The notes under the pieces are model-generated. The model searched no databases. It was not told where the DNA came from and saw only the letters and a list, made by a program, of their open reading frames with translations. A program made the translations under genes and the position numbers. From contig JAIESR010000135.1 in NCBI GenBank assembly GCA_019745775.1, positions 1 through 42,034 of the forward strand: a DNA stretch of 42,034 nucleotides, read 5' to 3'. Below, piece after piece: positions 16,089-24,454 of this stretch. This DNA comes from Xanthobacteraceae bacterium (GTDB lineage Bacteria; Pseudomonadota; Alphaproteobacteria; Rhizobiales; Xanthobacteraceae). The stretch's first letter is position 1; the number at the start of each line of letters is the position of its first letter.

Positions 16089-17825
16089 TCACTGATCTCT
16101 TCCAATTGTCTGTTCGGCTTTCGAGCCAACGCCGTGTCTAACGCAACGCATGTAAGTCCTCAATGCCAGTCGGAATGATGTTGATGTTACGGCGGCTGAG
16201 CACAGTTGATGGTATCGCCAGTTCTCGTCGACCCATGCTGCGATAAGCCGTGCGGAGCCGTCCCCTGCACAAAACAAGCTTCGATCTAGTTCCTTGACGC
16301 CTAGGCCCTCGAAGAAGGCCAAGGCCGTGCGCCAATCGTCATCGGTCGCGTCGGGAGGCATTACAAACAGCGTCTTGTGCAGATGCCCGGCGGTCGCGAC
16401 GAGGTTCATCTCCCAGACGGCACCCTCGGACCGGCCCATGACAAGCACGATCGTTTGCGCCTCAGCGGCGAGCCTCGCGACAGCGTGCTGCCAGTCCTGG
16501 TGCTGGAAGTAGTCGCGCGACGCACCATAGGACGGCAGCGGTTCTCCGGGATCGCCGACCGCGACCACAGGGCCGAGTTCCGATCCTTCGTCGACCACGA
16601 CGGCGTCAAGGCTCGACGACAGCACAGGTACGCTCAGGATTCTTCCCAGCAGATTGATCGGTGGGGAGGCGAGTGGGATCGTGTCCGTTATGAATGGGCG
16701 AAGGAAAAGAACCGGAGGGCGTTGGTCGCGGTGCTGAGCTAGACCTATTGACGTTTGCAAATAGCGGAAAGCTCTCCTCCTCAAGAAGTAGGCCAAGCCG
16801 AGCAGCACGCCGGCCTTCAACGCCTCGACGCCGATTGATAGCATGAGTTGGTATGGTGGTGTCAGCCAGAAATGGAGCGGCATCGGGTCGCCGACTTGGT
16901 CGTACATCCTCTTGAGATCGAGCGCGCCAGCCATCAGCTTGACGAAATTTACAAGTGCAAACACCAAGACTGGGACCGTGCCGAACACGATGATCAGCGG
17001 GACCAGCGACGACACGTTGGCGAAGTACATCAGGAGCGCCGTCCTTAGCTTTCGATCGGCGATGCCGATATTCTTCGGCGCGCCCACCATGCGCAAGGCG
17101 ACCTTCCCCCAGCCGGACCCAGCCGGCACGTCTGCACAGACTTGGGTCTGCCATGGCAACAACGGATCGACTTTGAGGAAAGACCGCAGGGCGTGGAACG
17201 CGACCCAGGCGGCAAAGGACAAGACACCAAGGAGGAGGAGAGCTTCCAGCAGCTCGAAGCCGGCACCCTGCTCGGTCAGCGGAAGCAGCAACTGCTCGAT
17301 CGCTCGCGGCGCGAGACCTGCCAAGGTCATTGCTACGTTGGAAGCATTAAATGCGAGGATCAATAAAAAGACCCCCATCTCGGGCAAGCCGAACCGGCCC
17401 CGCAGCAGCCGGACGATGAGCCAAATCGTGCCACCGATCGTGACGACGACTCTCAGCAGAAACGTTGGCTTCGCGAACAGCCGCAAATCGTAGAAGGCGA
17501 GTTGACCTGAGAAGTACGAGCCGATCGAGTGGGCAGTGATGGTGCCGAAGGGGGTGGGCGTTTGGCCCGCGAAAACGTCGCCGAAGTAGAGGGCTGCCTC
17601 GTGCAGGAGCAACAAGACCAACGTGACCGAGTAGATCGGGATCAGCGCCCCGAACATCCAGCAGTAGATTAAGCTCAAGTTGACGAAGGGTGTATAAAGG
17701 TTGGCCGTTCGTTCGACATCGTCAAGCGGTATGCGTGAACCCCACATTGGCAACTCATCTATCGGGGGAAACAATAAACGCCGTGGGGAAACCGAAGCCC
17801 GTTTCGTCGTGCCGGTGGTCTGCAT
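16089..17825 (-). CDS. Polytopic membrane protein with TIR/SLOG-like cytosolic domain
   Basis: The 578-residue protein has several hydrophobic segments in its first two thirds, including SLIYCWMFGALIPIYSVTLV (about 50-70), LLRVVVTIGGTIWLIVRLL, GVFLLILAFNASNVAMTLAG and LVPLIIVFGTVPVLVFALV. A soluble C-terminal domain from about residue 368 starts PVLFLRPFITD and continues with LDAVVVDEG, GPVVAVGDPGEPLPSYGASR, WQHAVARLAAEAQTIVLVMG and GAVWEMNLVA. This layout resembles the 'LR(S/P)F..D - GP(V)VA(I/V)G.PGE' domain of bacterial membrane proteins, which has a TIR/SLOG-like Rossmann order. I do not know a proven function. It stands alone between two copies of the 75-bp repeat, which suggests a single-gene cargo, possibly defensive. 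The start is uncertain: the ATG at 17825 has no clear ribosome site, and the ATG at 17747 is an alternative. Confidence 0.7.
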   Translation of the reverse strand: MQTTGTTKRASVSPRRLLFPPIDELPMWGSRIPLDDVERTANLYTPFVNLSLIYCWMFGALIPIYSVTLVLLLLHEAALYFGDVFAGQTPTPFGTITAHSIGSYFSGQLAFYDLRLFAKPTFLLRVVVTIGGTIWLIVRLLRGRFGLPEMGVFLLILAFNASNVAMTLAGLAPRAIEQLLLPLTEQGAGFELLEALLLLGVLSFAAWVAFHALRSFLKVDPLLPWQTQVCADVPAGSGWGKVALRMVGAPKNIGIADRKLRTALLMYFANVSSLVPLIIVFGTVPVLVFALVNFVKLMAGALDLKRMYDQVGDPMPLHFWLTPPYQLMLSIGVEALKAGVLLGLAYFLRRRAFRYLQTSIGLAQHRDQRPPVLFLRPFITDTIPLASPPINLLGRILSVPVLSSSLDAVVVDEGSELGPVVAVGDPGEPLPSYGASRDYFQHQDWQHAVARLAAEAQTIVLVMGRSEGAVWEMNLVATAGHLHKTLFVMPPDATDDDWRTALAFFEGLGVKELDRSLFCAGDGSARLIAAWVDENWRYHQLCSAAVTSTSFRLALRTYMRCVRHGVGSKAEQTIGRDQ

Positions 17826-18188
17826 GGCCTGATTACGGCGAACGTGGGCTCGTTGGTTGAACTTACCAATGCCATCTGCCCGGCACCATGGCCTCGGGGA
17901 GGCGACGAGCCGAATGCCATCGAAGTCTGCGCATGGCCCAGAGCGGACATCGACAGTCCGCTATCGGCTCACAACAGGGTGGGGTTCTCCTTGCCCGTTT
18001 TGGTCAGGCCCCCCGACACAGCCCATGAAATTTAGCCTGCTCCTTGGGGCTCTAAAAGCCGCCTAGGGCCCTTCATACGCTAGGGTTCCATGGAGTGTGA
18101 CGGCTTGGCGGAGTCCGGTGCGGGCAAAATCGCCCGCGAGCAAGAACCTATGAGCTGCGGAGCTTGTGGCGAAGCCCGCATCGGGGAT
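17826..18188. other. Non-coding junction between cassettes 2 and 3
   Basis: It holds an AGCGGAC-type intergenic repeat (about 17930-17965, including the short palindrome-like GCGGACATCGACAGTCCGC) and the third 75-bp repeat. No gene is seen. Confidence 0.6.
17991..18066. repeat. 75-bp cassette-boundary repeat, copy 3
   Basis: Same orientation as copies 1 and 2, and closest to copy 2: both share GGGGTGG or GGGTGG and TTCT just upstream, then TTGCCCGTTTTGGTCAGG. It stands 122 bp beyond the end of the ASCH gene. Confidence 0.92.
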
Positions 18189-18626
18189 CTAGCGCAGCAG
18201 TCGTGACTCGAGAGTCCTCACCATTTCGGGCGGAACAGCAAAGAGCTTGAGGGCGCCCCGTGCACTGATAGGGGCAGACAAGCGGCGTGGTCCCGCCAGC
18301 AGCCAGCCGAACAATCCGGCTCCGCCGCTTCCTGGATCGAGATGTAGCTCTTGCCACTGCCGCCATCGGACGCCATCGATTGGCACCACGTCCTCGATGG
18401 TGACCAAGCCGATGTATCCGCCGGTAAAGGTATGAGACATGCCAAAATGGGCCATGGCTCTCTCATCAGGAGTAGCGCCGGCGTGAAGCCAAATCGGTCC
18501 GCGATAGGGGGTGGACCACTTGCGGAGTTCCATACGCTTTCGACCTGAAACGATGAGCTCCGCCCACGGTTGTTTCACGCTCAACGCTGGGATTTGAACA
18601 AGCGCTGTTTCCCCCATTGTCACCAT
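18189..18626 (-). CDS. ASCH-domain protein
   Basis: The 145-residue product is an ASCH domain, a beta-barrel related to PUA that binds RNA or modified nucleobases. The motif LSVKQPWAELIVSGRKRMEL near residue 16, with RKWSTPYRGPIWLHAG just after, is diagnostic. GYIGLVTIEDVVP follows. The ATG at 18626 overlaps the QueC-like stop as TGATG, the same coupling seen for the QatB-like gene; a GTG at 18629 is an alternative. No ribosome site stands upstream, so translation is probably coupled. It is the last gene of the five-gene operon. An ASCH protein beside a deazaguanine-type enzyme could read, remove or bind the modified base, but that is inference. Confidence 0.85.
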   Translation of the reverse strand: MVTMGETALVQIPALSVKQPWAELIVSGRKRMELRKWSTPYRGPIWLHAGATPDERAMAHFGMSHTFTGGYIGLVTIEDVVPIDGVRWRQWQELHLDPGSGGAGLFGWLLAGPRRLSAPISARGALKLFAVPPEMVRTLESRLLR

Positions 18627-19915
18627 CACGCACGTTGCCGACCGAAGACGTCGAGGACTTCGGACGCAAATGTCTTGTAGAGCTTTAGGGTCTCATCAGG
18701 GGTGAGGGCGTTCTGCTCTAAAATTGCTACCTCAGTAGAGGTTGGCATCTCAAGCAAGAGATCGCCAAAGCCGTACGTCTTTGCACTGACGCGCCGCGCG
18801 AAAGCAAGATAGGCGTCGAGGTGAACACGGACGATCGGCTTGCTTGCATTTGGATCAGAACGGGATGTGAGGTCGACCGCATACTTGCCTTCCTTAGCGC
18901 CCGCTGCGGCTCGCCGAACGATGCATGGGATGCAAGTCCCGCAGGGTGTTGTGCTGCTCTTCTTTATGCGAGCGCCGACCACTGTCGTCGCGCGGATATT
19001 CCAGCAGGTTTCTGTTCGGGCAATCACCACATCTTGTTTGGTCTGCTTCAGCCACTTCATCGCCTGACGCTTGGTTAGAGCCAGAAATGGGTTTTCGATG
19101 TGGATCTCGCGTCCGAGAGCGAGGCGGAACAAATTCTCGGCCGCGCGGTGGACAGCCGGATGTGCATGTCGGGTCATGCGGTAGAGAGGAGCTGGCGGAA
19201 CGGCAAGCGCCAGGGGACCGTTTTCGAACTGGTAGATCGTCTTGCCTCCGACCGCATCAAGAAAGGCGGCCGCCAAGGACAGATAGTAAAAGGATCGATG
19301 CTGGAACTGGCCACCAACTTTTGCGCCCCGCGCGCGCCGCCAGATTCCCTGAATCTGAATCAGATTGTCGTAGCCGAGCGCCGCGGCAATTTCTTGCTGG
19401 AGGAGCAGGTTCCGCGAATATGCGCCGACCAGAACGAACTCTTTCTGACGGCCGCGTAGCATGGCGAGGCCGCTCGTGCTGTCGAGTCCGCCAGAGAATA
19501 GGATTACCTGCTTTGCCGGAGAAGGATCAAGCTGTGGATGTTTGTGTCGTTCATAGAGGGTGTCCAGGCCCGTTGGCACCGAACCCCGCGGCGTAAAGTT
19601 GAACGTCCACTCGATGCCCCCTTGAACATATAACAGCTCCGACAGAAGGTTGGCGGCTTTCTTCCAGACCGCGGGCTTGCGGACCGGCATTATGACTTCA
19701 AATCGCGAGGTGCGCTCGGTCGAGATCCGCCTCGGCATCGACCGATCGATCTCATGCACGATGCGGGAAACCTCAATAAGATCGAGTGCTTGATCCTTGA
19801 GGCCCTTACTGGGGATTGGACCATGAATGTCCCAATTCAGAGCCGAAAGGTCGAAAGACAAAGTATCCGATCGTCCGGACGGCATGCGAACATAGCTGCA
19901 TCTTGCAGTGCTCAT
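18626..19915 (-). CDS. QatC/QueC-like PP-loop ATPase
   Basis: The 429-residue protein has an N-terminal extension (1-130) and a QueC-type domain from about 134. The PP-loop SGGLDST is at 141-147, ENGPLALAVPPAPLYRMTRHAHP at about 231-253, and four Cys (304, 325, 328, 331; TETCWN and CGTCIPC) match the zinc site of QueC. QueC converts 7-carboxy-7-deazaguanine to the nitrile preQ0 using ATP. Longer QueC-like proteins occur in the Qat anti-phage system (QatC) and in type IV CBASS. To my knowledge those attach a deazaguanine to the N-terminus of a partner protein. No queD, queE or queF lies in the window, so a housekeeping queuosine role is unlikely. The ATG overlaps the QatB-like stop by ATGA. 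Confidence 0.85.
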   Translation of the reverse strand: MSTARCSYVRMPSGRSDTLSFDLSALNWDIHGPIPSKGLKDQALDLIEVSRIVHEIDRSMPRRISTERTSRFEVIMPVRKPAVWKKAANLLSELLYVQGGIEWTFNFTPRGSVPTGLDTLYERHKHPQLDPSPAKQVILFSGGLDSTSGLAMLRGRQKEFVLVGAYSRNLLLQQEIAAALGYDNLIQIQGIWRRARGAKVGGQFQHRSFYYLSLAAAFLDAVGGKTIYQFENGPLALAVPPAPLYRMTRHAHPAVHRAAENLFRLALGREIHIENPFLALTKRQAMKWLKQTKQDVVIARTETCWNIRATTVVGARIKKSSTTPCGTCIPCIVRRAAAGAKEGKYAVDLTSRSDPNASKPIVRVHLDAYLAFARRVSAKTYGFGDLLLEMPTSTEVAILEQNALTPDETLKLYKTFASEVLDVFGRQRA

Positions 19916-20721
19916 TTTGCCACCTTTGTCGGCGCCTTGGTCGGCAGTTCCACAGAGGCGAACTCGTGATAGTTGTCCGCAATGACCGCGAGCAAATCCT
20001 CGCGCTTGTTGCCGCGCTGTTTGATGTAGTTGACCTCAAACCGTTCGTACCATCCGTCGGCAATTTCGCGCGATGCCGTGTCCATGCTTATCTGCAGTTC
20101 GGGCGAGATTTCCATTATGTCCTTTCGCACCACGTGCCGCATCAGCCCGCTCAAGTAGTAGCCGCTGACGGAGGTGAGCACCTTGATGTCAAATCTCGCG
20201 GCGAGGGTGGCCGGGCTGGTGCGTTGGAACACAGCCAAGTCGTTGCCAATGGCCTTCAGGAAGATGTCCGACAGCACGAGCCGGACAACCTCGAGGTGAC
20301 GCTCATCGGTCGAACGGCTTTGATGCTCTCGAACCAGGGCGCGAGCAAAGGCTGACAGCGAGGCTTCCGTGGCGCTTAACTCGTACTTTGCGGCAATCTC
20401 GCTCCACTCCATCTGCTTGCGGCCATGGCGTGACAAAGCAATCAGCTCCTTGAGCACTCCCTGCACGAATGGTGATCTGAGCACCGCGAGGAAAAATTCG
20501 CGCCGACCACGGTCCTGCAGCATCTCCGAAAGAACCTTGCGCGCACCGGAGAGGCTTGGGTCTTTGTTGACATTCCTGGAAAGGCCTAAGAGGGACGCGA
20601 CCAGCTGCGCGACGGACCCTCCAGAGCCGCTCCTGCTACTTCGCGAGGATCCGGACCCAGTCGAACCCGAGCCTCCTGCTCCATAAGACCCGCTGCCACC
20701 ACCAAAGGAACCTGTGCCCAT
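19912..20721 (-). CDS. QatB-like protein with MGT glycine-rich N-terminus
   Basis: The 269-residue protein begins MGTGSFGGGSGSYGAGG, a flexible Gly/Ser tract of about 35 residues, followed by a helical domain (AQLVASLLGL, then EFFLAVLRSPFVQGVLKELI and onward). The short MG(T)-Gly/Ser start and its place directly before the QueC-like gene match QatB of the Qat defence system. The start at 20721 was chosen because its ATG overlaps the CHAT stop as TGATG; the in-frame ATG at 20739 would give MGGGVLMGTG. Either choice leaves Gly at position 2, the end proposed to be modified in Qat. The C-terminal part (YERFEVNYIKQRGNKREDLL) has no motif I recognise. Similarity to QatB is by pattern and context, not alignment. 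Confidence 0.7.
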   Translation of the reverse strand: MGTGSFGGGSGSYGAGGSGSTGSGSSRSSRSGSGGSVAQLVASLLGLSRNVNKDPSLSGARKVLSEMLQDRGRREFFLAVLRSPFVQGVLKELIALSRHGRKQMEWSEIAAKYELSATEASLSAFARALVREHQSRSTDERHLEVVRLVLSDIFLKAIGNDLAVFQRTSPATLAARFDIKVLTSVSGYYLSGLMRHVVRKDIMEISPELQISMDTASREIADGWYERFEVNYIKQRGNKREDLLAVIADNYHEFASVELPTKAPTKVAK

Positions 20722-23700
20722 CAAGACACCTCCGCCCATACCTCGGCCGCGCTTCTAGTGGACCATTGCTGCATGTCATCGCGCATCGCGAGCTCATCCC
20801 AGGGCCGGCGCATTCCGAGCACCGCTAGACCAGCGCAGGCGCGGGCGAGCGTTGCCTTGTCCGATTTCCCCGAGAGGACAGCGCGCCTTTGATACTGCTC
20901 GCGCGTCCGATGCAAAGCAGCGCAGGCGGCTTCCTGGGCATTGGAATCCGCGAAACGGCGGGCACCCCAGAGTCGACTTTGGGCCCCGTATCTCACAGCC
21001 CATAGATGCCAATCGAGAAAATCAAGTGGCTGCTGATAGGCCCGAAAGGTCGCTGCGTCCCATTGCCTGTCCTGTCGCCGGACCTCTAGCCAATAGCGCC
21101 GCGCGTCGGCGATCCGATGAGCCACTTCGTAGCTGCATTGACGCGCCTCGGCCGCGCAGTCAGTCAAGAAATTTATGGCGCCTTGGATGTTAGCTTCCTT
21201 CTCGGCGAGCTTTGCTTGTGAGTAAAGGATATCGCATCTGATCTCTGTGAGCCTGTGTTCGAGACTGAGCCTATGCTCGAGACAGAGCGCACCAGCTTCT
21301 GCGAGATGCTTGCTCGCGATCGCGCGCTGAGCAGGATCGTCCTTGAATGGTGCAAACTCGAAGAGACACTCGGCAAGGTTTCGCTTAGCCGCGCAAATCG
21401 CGCGTAACGCTTCAGGCCGGCTGTCACCCTCCCAATCCGTCAACAAGCGCTCGAACACGTTTCTGGCCTCTTGGGCGTCGCCACGAAAGTAGAGTTTAAG
21501 TCGCGCCAACTGTAGTTCGTGCTCACGCAGGTCTCTCTCGGCGGGTTCGAAGTTTGGATTGCCTGCGAGCTCTGACTTGCAGAGCGCCACGGCCGCTTCG
21601 GCTTCCTTCCACATTTCATCCCGCGCGCCGGGTTCATTGCGTCCTTTCCAGACTTCCGAGAGCAGACTTGCGCGACGCGCTTTGTCGACGTCGCGGGTAG
21701 GGAGCGCGCGATCGAGCCATATCGCTGCGCCTTCCAGATCTTGAAGCTGAACGAGCCTCTGGCCGATCTCGATATAGATTTCCGGATAAATCGCTCCAAA
21801 CGCCTCAGGAGGCAAAGTCGACAGGACCCGTGCAAGGCCAATCCAGTCGACTGTGCCGTGTCTGGTTTCGACAAAAGCATTCACCGCTCGGGCCAATTCG
21901 GCCCAGCGTTCCGCACGAGCGAGATGCCGAAGAATGGCTAAATCGCCCCACGCCAACGATGTCTGACCACCGGCCGAAAGGTACCGCGCAAGATCATTGT
22001 GGGCTGCTACAATCGCAGAGCGGCCGACGAGCGCGGCCGTCCTTTCGCGATAACGGTCGGCAAGGACGAGGCCAGACCCGGATTCGCGTCGTACGAGAAC
22101 ACCATCCACAGCGGGCGAGGCCGGTTCGCCCGTAATCGCGCTGAGGTCTGCTGCGCGGATTGGCCGAGGCTCCGCAGCGAGGATGGCAATAGACTTTGGC
22201 GCCACGGTCAAAGCAGCGTTGATTAGCTGATCGGAATCCTGCGTCTCGTCAGTAGTACCGTCCCGAAACCAAGTGTCGGAGGGAAGTCCGGAAACATCTT
22301 CGGGTTGGCATACAGCAACGGTCGTGTCAGCGGGTGCGGACAGAATGATGTCCCACATAACGTCATTTTTCGCTGGGGCGCTCACGAATATAACAAACGC
22401 CCGTGGGAGAGCCAGGAGGCCCTTGAGCCCATCCTCCGCTCCAATAGCAAGGTTCCCGATAGCGGCAGCAAAGGTCGCATCGTCGGTGGCGGGCAGCAGA
22501 GACATTCGTAGATTTTGAGCCCATTGCTTCAAGCGCCCGGCATACGACGGTCCGCCTTCAGGGACGTCGATGAGGATTGGACAGGCGCCAAACTGCCGCC
22601 GTGCCGCTTCCAGCAAAACGGCACATTCTAAAGGCGAGCCCTTCGCTGAACCTAAGGGTAAGTCAATTCGGACGCGACGCCGTTCGCGCCAGATATTCGC
22701 CTTTTGAAAAGTTTCATTGCGGAGCATCGCTGCTCCGAGGCTCTCCTCCTGCGATGACCTCCGAAGAAGGCGCAGAGCCATGTCTGAGGTTCGAGCGGCG
22801 CTATCGTCCGCCCCCCATGTGACGCGTTTGATCGGCTCTGCGATCGACCAGACGGCAGCGGACGCCCAGTCGTGCGGTCCTTGTGTGCCAACGAGTTCTG
22901 AGCTGAAGACGACGTGCCGCGCTCCAGCGGCGGCAAGCTCCGGCGCATTACCGCTGATAAACCGGCTCAAATAATCGGACAGGAAGACTTTGGCAACGGA
23001 TACACGAATTGGCGAGCGCATAGCCACCATCGACACCGCACCCAGGCGGTTGAGAATGTCGAATGCTGCGGGACCGTGCACTGAGGCTCCGCCAGACTGC
23101 GAGCTCTCACCTAGCGAACAGGCGACAAAGCTCCAGAATGGCGGGAACGCGATACCAGTTGCCGCGATACGCGCTGCGACATCGCTTAACGGAATCCAGT
23201 CGTTCAGAGAGATCTGAATGCGCGGATTTGGCGTGCTCTCGCCGTGTCCAAAATAGAGGACTAGGTGAGGTCGGGCAGCTCCCACTTGCGCCGTCCAAGC
23301 TGAGGGCTCGGCGTCGGAGACGTCGATCACAATCGGATTATCCGGCGAATCCACGAGCTCGCGTTGCGGAGCGGCCAACTCCGCGTAGATTTGCCTGATG
23401 AGTGCCTCGATCTTCTCAAACGAAAAGGCTGTCCAGCGCCCAGGATGACCAACAAGGGAGACAATTCGTAGTCGCTCCTCAGAACGCTCGGGTCGCCAAG
23501 GGCTTGTCGTGCTGTGAACCCGAACAGGCGCAAACAGTGGGCGACGTTCCTCGTGATCGAAGATTAGCGGGAGCGCCTCCCATGTCATCCTGTCGGCAAA
23601 ATCAGCCCCCCTAACGGCAAACGCGGTTGCTTCATTGGCGACGACACAAATCTCCTCTATTGCTCGTTTCAGGTCGAACAGCTCGTCGAGTTGTTCAAGC

Positions 23701-23852
23701 GCCCGGCGAAGATTCTTTTGAAGTGGGTCGGGGTTGGGCTTGCCGATAAGCTTATAGAACGGGGCGCTGCGGGGATAATCTGAGTTACCCCGGCGCGTGC
23801 GAATTTTGGTACTAAGGAGGCGCTTCTCGACTTCAATGGTGGCCCAGCTCAC
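20721..23852 (-). CDS. CHAT-domain caspase-like protease with TPR-like C-terminus
   Basis: The roughly 1,043-residue protein has a CHAT peptidase domain at about 120-330. The catalytic His lies in LVLYFGHGES (about 203) and the Cys in WSFVACSLGESSQ (about 245). GPAAFDILNRLGAVSMVAMRSPI follows, as expected for the caspase-haemoglobinase fold. The middle (about 370-600) is a mixed alpha/beta region without a clear P-loop. The end (about 610-1043) is all-helical with TPR/SEL-like character (WLDRALPTRDVDKARRASLL, EARNVFERLLTDWEG). The start was set at the GTG at 23852 because it overlaps the upstream stop by GTGA; a TTG at 23873 would add 7 residues. In known bacterial systems (for example Craspase/TPR-CHAT and caspase-like effectors) CHAT proteins cleave host or partner proteins on activation. 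Here it replaces the QatA ATPase and QatD of standard Qat. Confidence 0.85.
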   Translation of the reverse strand: MSWATIEVEKRLLSTKIRTRRGNSDYPRSAPFYKLIGKPNPDPLQKNLRRALEQLDELFDLKRAIEEICVVANEATAFAVRGADFADRMTWEALPLIFDHEERRPLFAPVRVHSTTSPWRPERSEERLRIVSLVGHPGRWTAFSFEKIEALIRQIYAELAAPQRELVDSPDNPIVIDVSDAEPSAWTAQVGAARPHLVLYFGHGESTPNPRIQISLNDWIPLSDVAARIAATGIAFPPFWSFVACSLGESSQSGGASVHGPAAFDILNRLGAVSMVAMRSPIRVSVAKVFLSDYLSRFISGNAPELAAAGARHVVFSSELVGTQGPHDWASAAVWSIAEPIKRVTWGADDSAARTSDMALRLLRRSSQEESLGAAMLRNETFQKANIWRERRRVRIDLPLGSAKGSPLECAVLLEAARRQFGACPILIDVPEGGPSYAGRLKQWAQNLRMSLLPATDDATFAAAIGNLAIGAEDGLKGLLALPRAFVIFVSAPAKNDVMWDIILSAPADTTVAVCQPEDVSGLPSDTWFRDGTTDETQDSDQLINAALTVAPKSIAILAAEPRPIRAADLSAITGEPASPAVDGVLVRRESGSGLVLADRYRERTAALVGRSAIVAAHNDLARYLSAGGQTSLAWGDLAILRHLARAERWAELARAVNAFVETRHGTVDWIGLARVLSTLPPEAFGAIYPEIYIEIGQRLVQLQDLEGAAIWLDRALPTRDVDKARRASLLSEVWKGRNEPGARDEMWKEAEAAVALCKSELAGNPNFEPAERDLREHELQLARLKLYFRGDAQEARNVFERLLTDWEGDSRPEALRAICAAKRNLAECLFEFAPFKDDPAQRAIASKHLAEAGALCLEHRLSLEHRLTEIRCDILYSQAKLAEKEANIQGAINFLTDCAAEARQCSYEVAHRIADARRYWLEVRRQDRQWDAATFRAYQQPLDFLDWHLWAVRYGAQSRLWGARRFADSNAQEAACAALHRTREQYQRRAVLSGKSDKATLARACAGLAVLGMRRPWDELAMRDDMQQWSTRSAAEVWAEVS

Positions 23853-24166
23853 CGGCTCCACCAGTAGCGCCAACTATCTATCAAGCCACTGGCGGCACTC
23901 AGCTTCGGTTCCTTGGATTTGTCCGCGGCAAGTCCTTGCAGCACAGACGGCGCGGCAATGCCGTAAGCAACTGCATCGAGAACCTTGCTTGGAGCAAATA
24001 TCCAGGCGACGAAAGCGCCTACGGCCATTGAGAGGACGAGGCCGAGCCAGAAATGCCACTTGGCCAAGTAGGTCGGAGCTTCTCCATGGCGCTCACGGAT
24101 CAACCGAAGGATGTCCGGAACGATGCCGCCTACGGCGCCCCACAGTATGGTCGTCCAAATATCCAT
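23849..24166 (-). CDS. Small membrane protein leading the CHAT-Qat operon
   Basis: The 105-residue protein has a hydrophobic N-terminal segment (TTILWGAVGGIVPDILRL, residues 4-21) and a strong second helix (FWLGLVLSMAVGAFVAWIF, about 39-57). A third weak apolar stretch (AVAYGIAAPSVLQGLA) and a polar tail follow. It is probably an inner membrane protein with two or three passes. The ATG at 24166 was chosen (GGGGGCA upstream); in-frame starts at 24178 and 24208 also exist. Its stop overlaps the CHAT GTG by 4 bp, so it belongs to the operon. It could anchor the system at the membrane or be the effector, but nothing decides this. Confidence 0.65.
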   Translation of the reverse strand: MDIWTTILWGAVGGIVPDILRLIRERHGEAPTYLAKWHFWLGLVLSMAVGAFVAWIFAPSKVLDAVAYGIAAPSVLQGLAADKSKEPKLSAASGLIDSWRYWWSR

Positions 24167-24454
24167 GACTGCCCCCATTCTCGCGCAGTACACTTTATCG
24201 ATCGCCACCCCAGCATTGACCAGCCTCAGAAAGCACCGAGGTCAATCCTCGGTGGATCGGGAAGACAATCCCCGGACGCAACTTTAAGGTGTGGCCGGTG
24301 GTGACGTCAATACGCCCGCGCCGTTCAGTGAGCGCCGGCGGCACACTCTTCGGGCAGAGAGGTGCTGCCCCAACGAAACATGGTTCGACCTAACGCGCGT
24401 TGACTCATTGTGTCGTCCTACATGGTCGGAGAGACCTAGCTGGTGCAGCTTCGC
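24167..24454. other. Promoter region of the CHAT-Qat operon
   Basis: This is the upstream region of the five-gene minus-strand operon and the right edge of cassette 3. No gene, operator or clear promoter box is visible to me. Confidence 0.4.

Noticed and set aside
18626-19915. Housekeeping queC for queuosine synthesis.
   Set aside because: The protein is about twice QueC length and sits in a CHAT/ASCH operon with no other que genes in the window.
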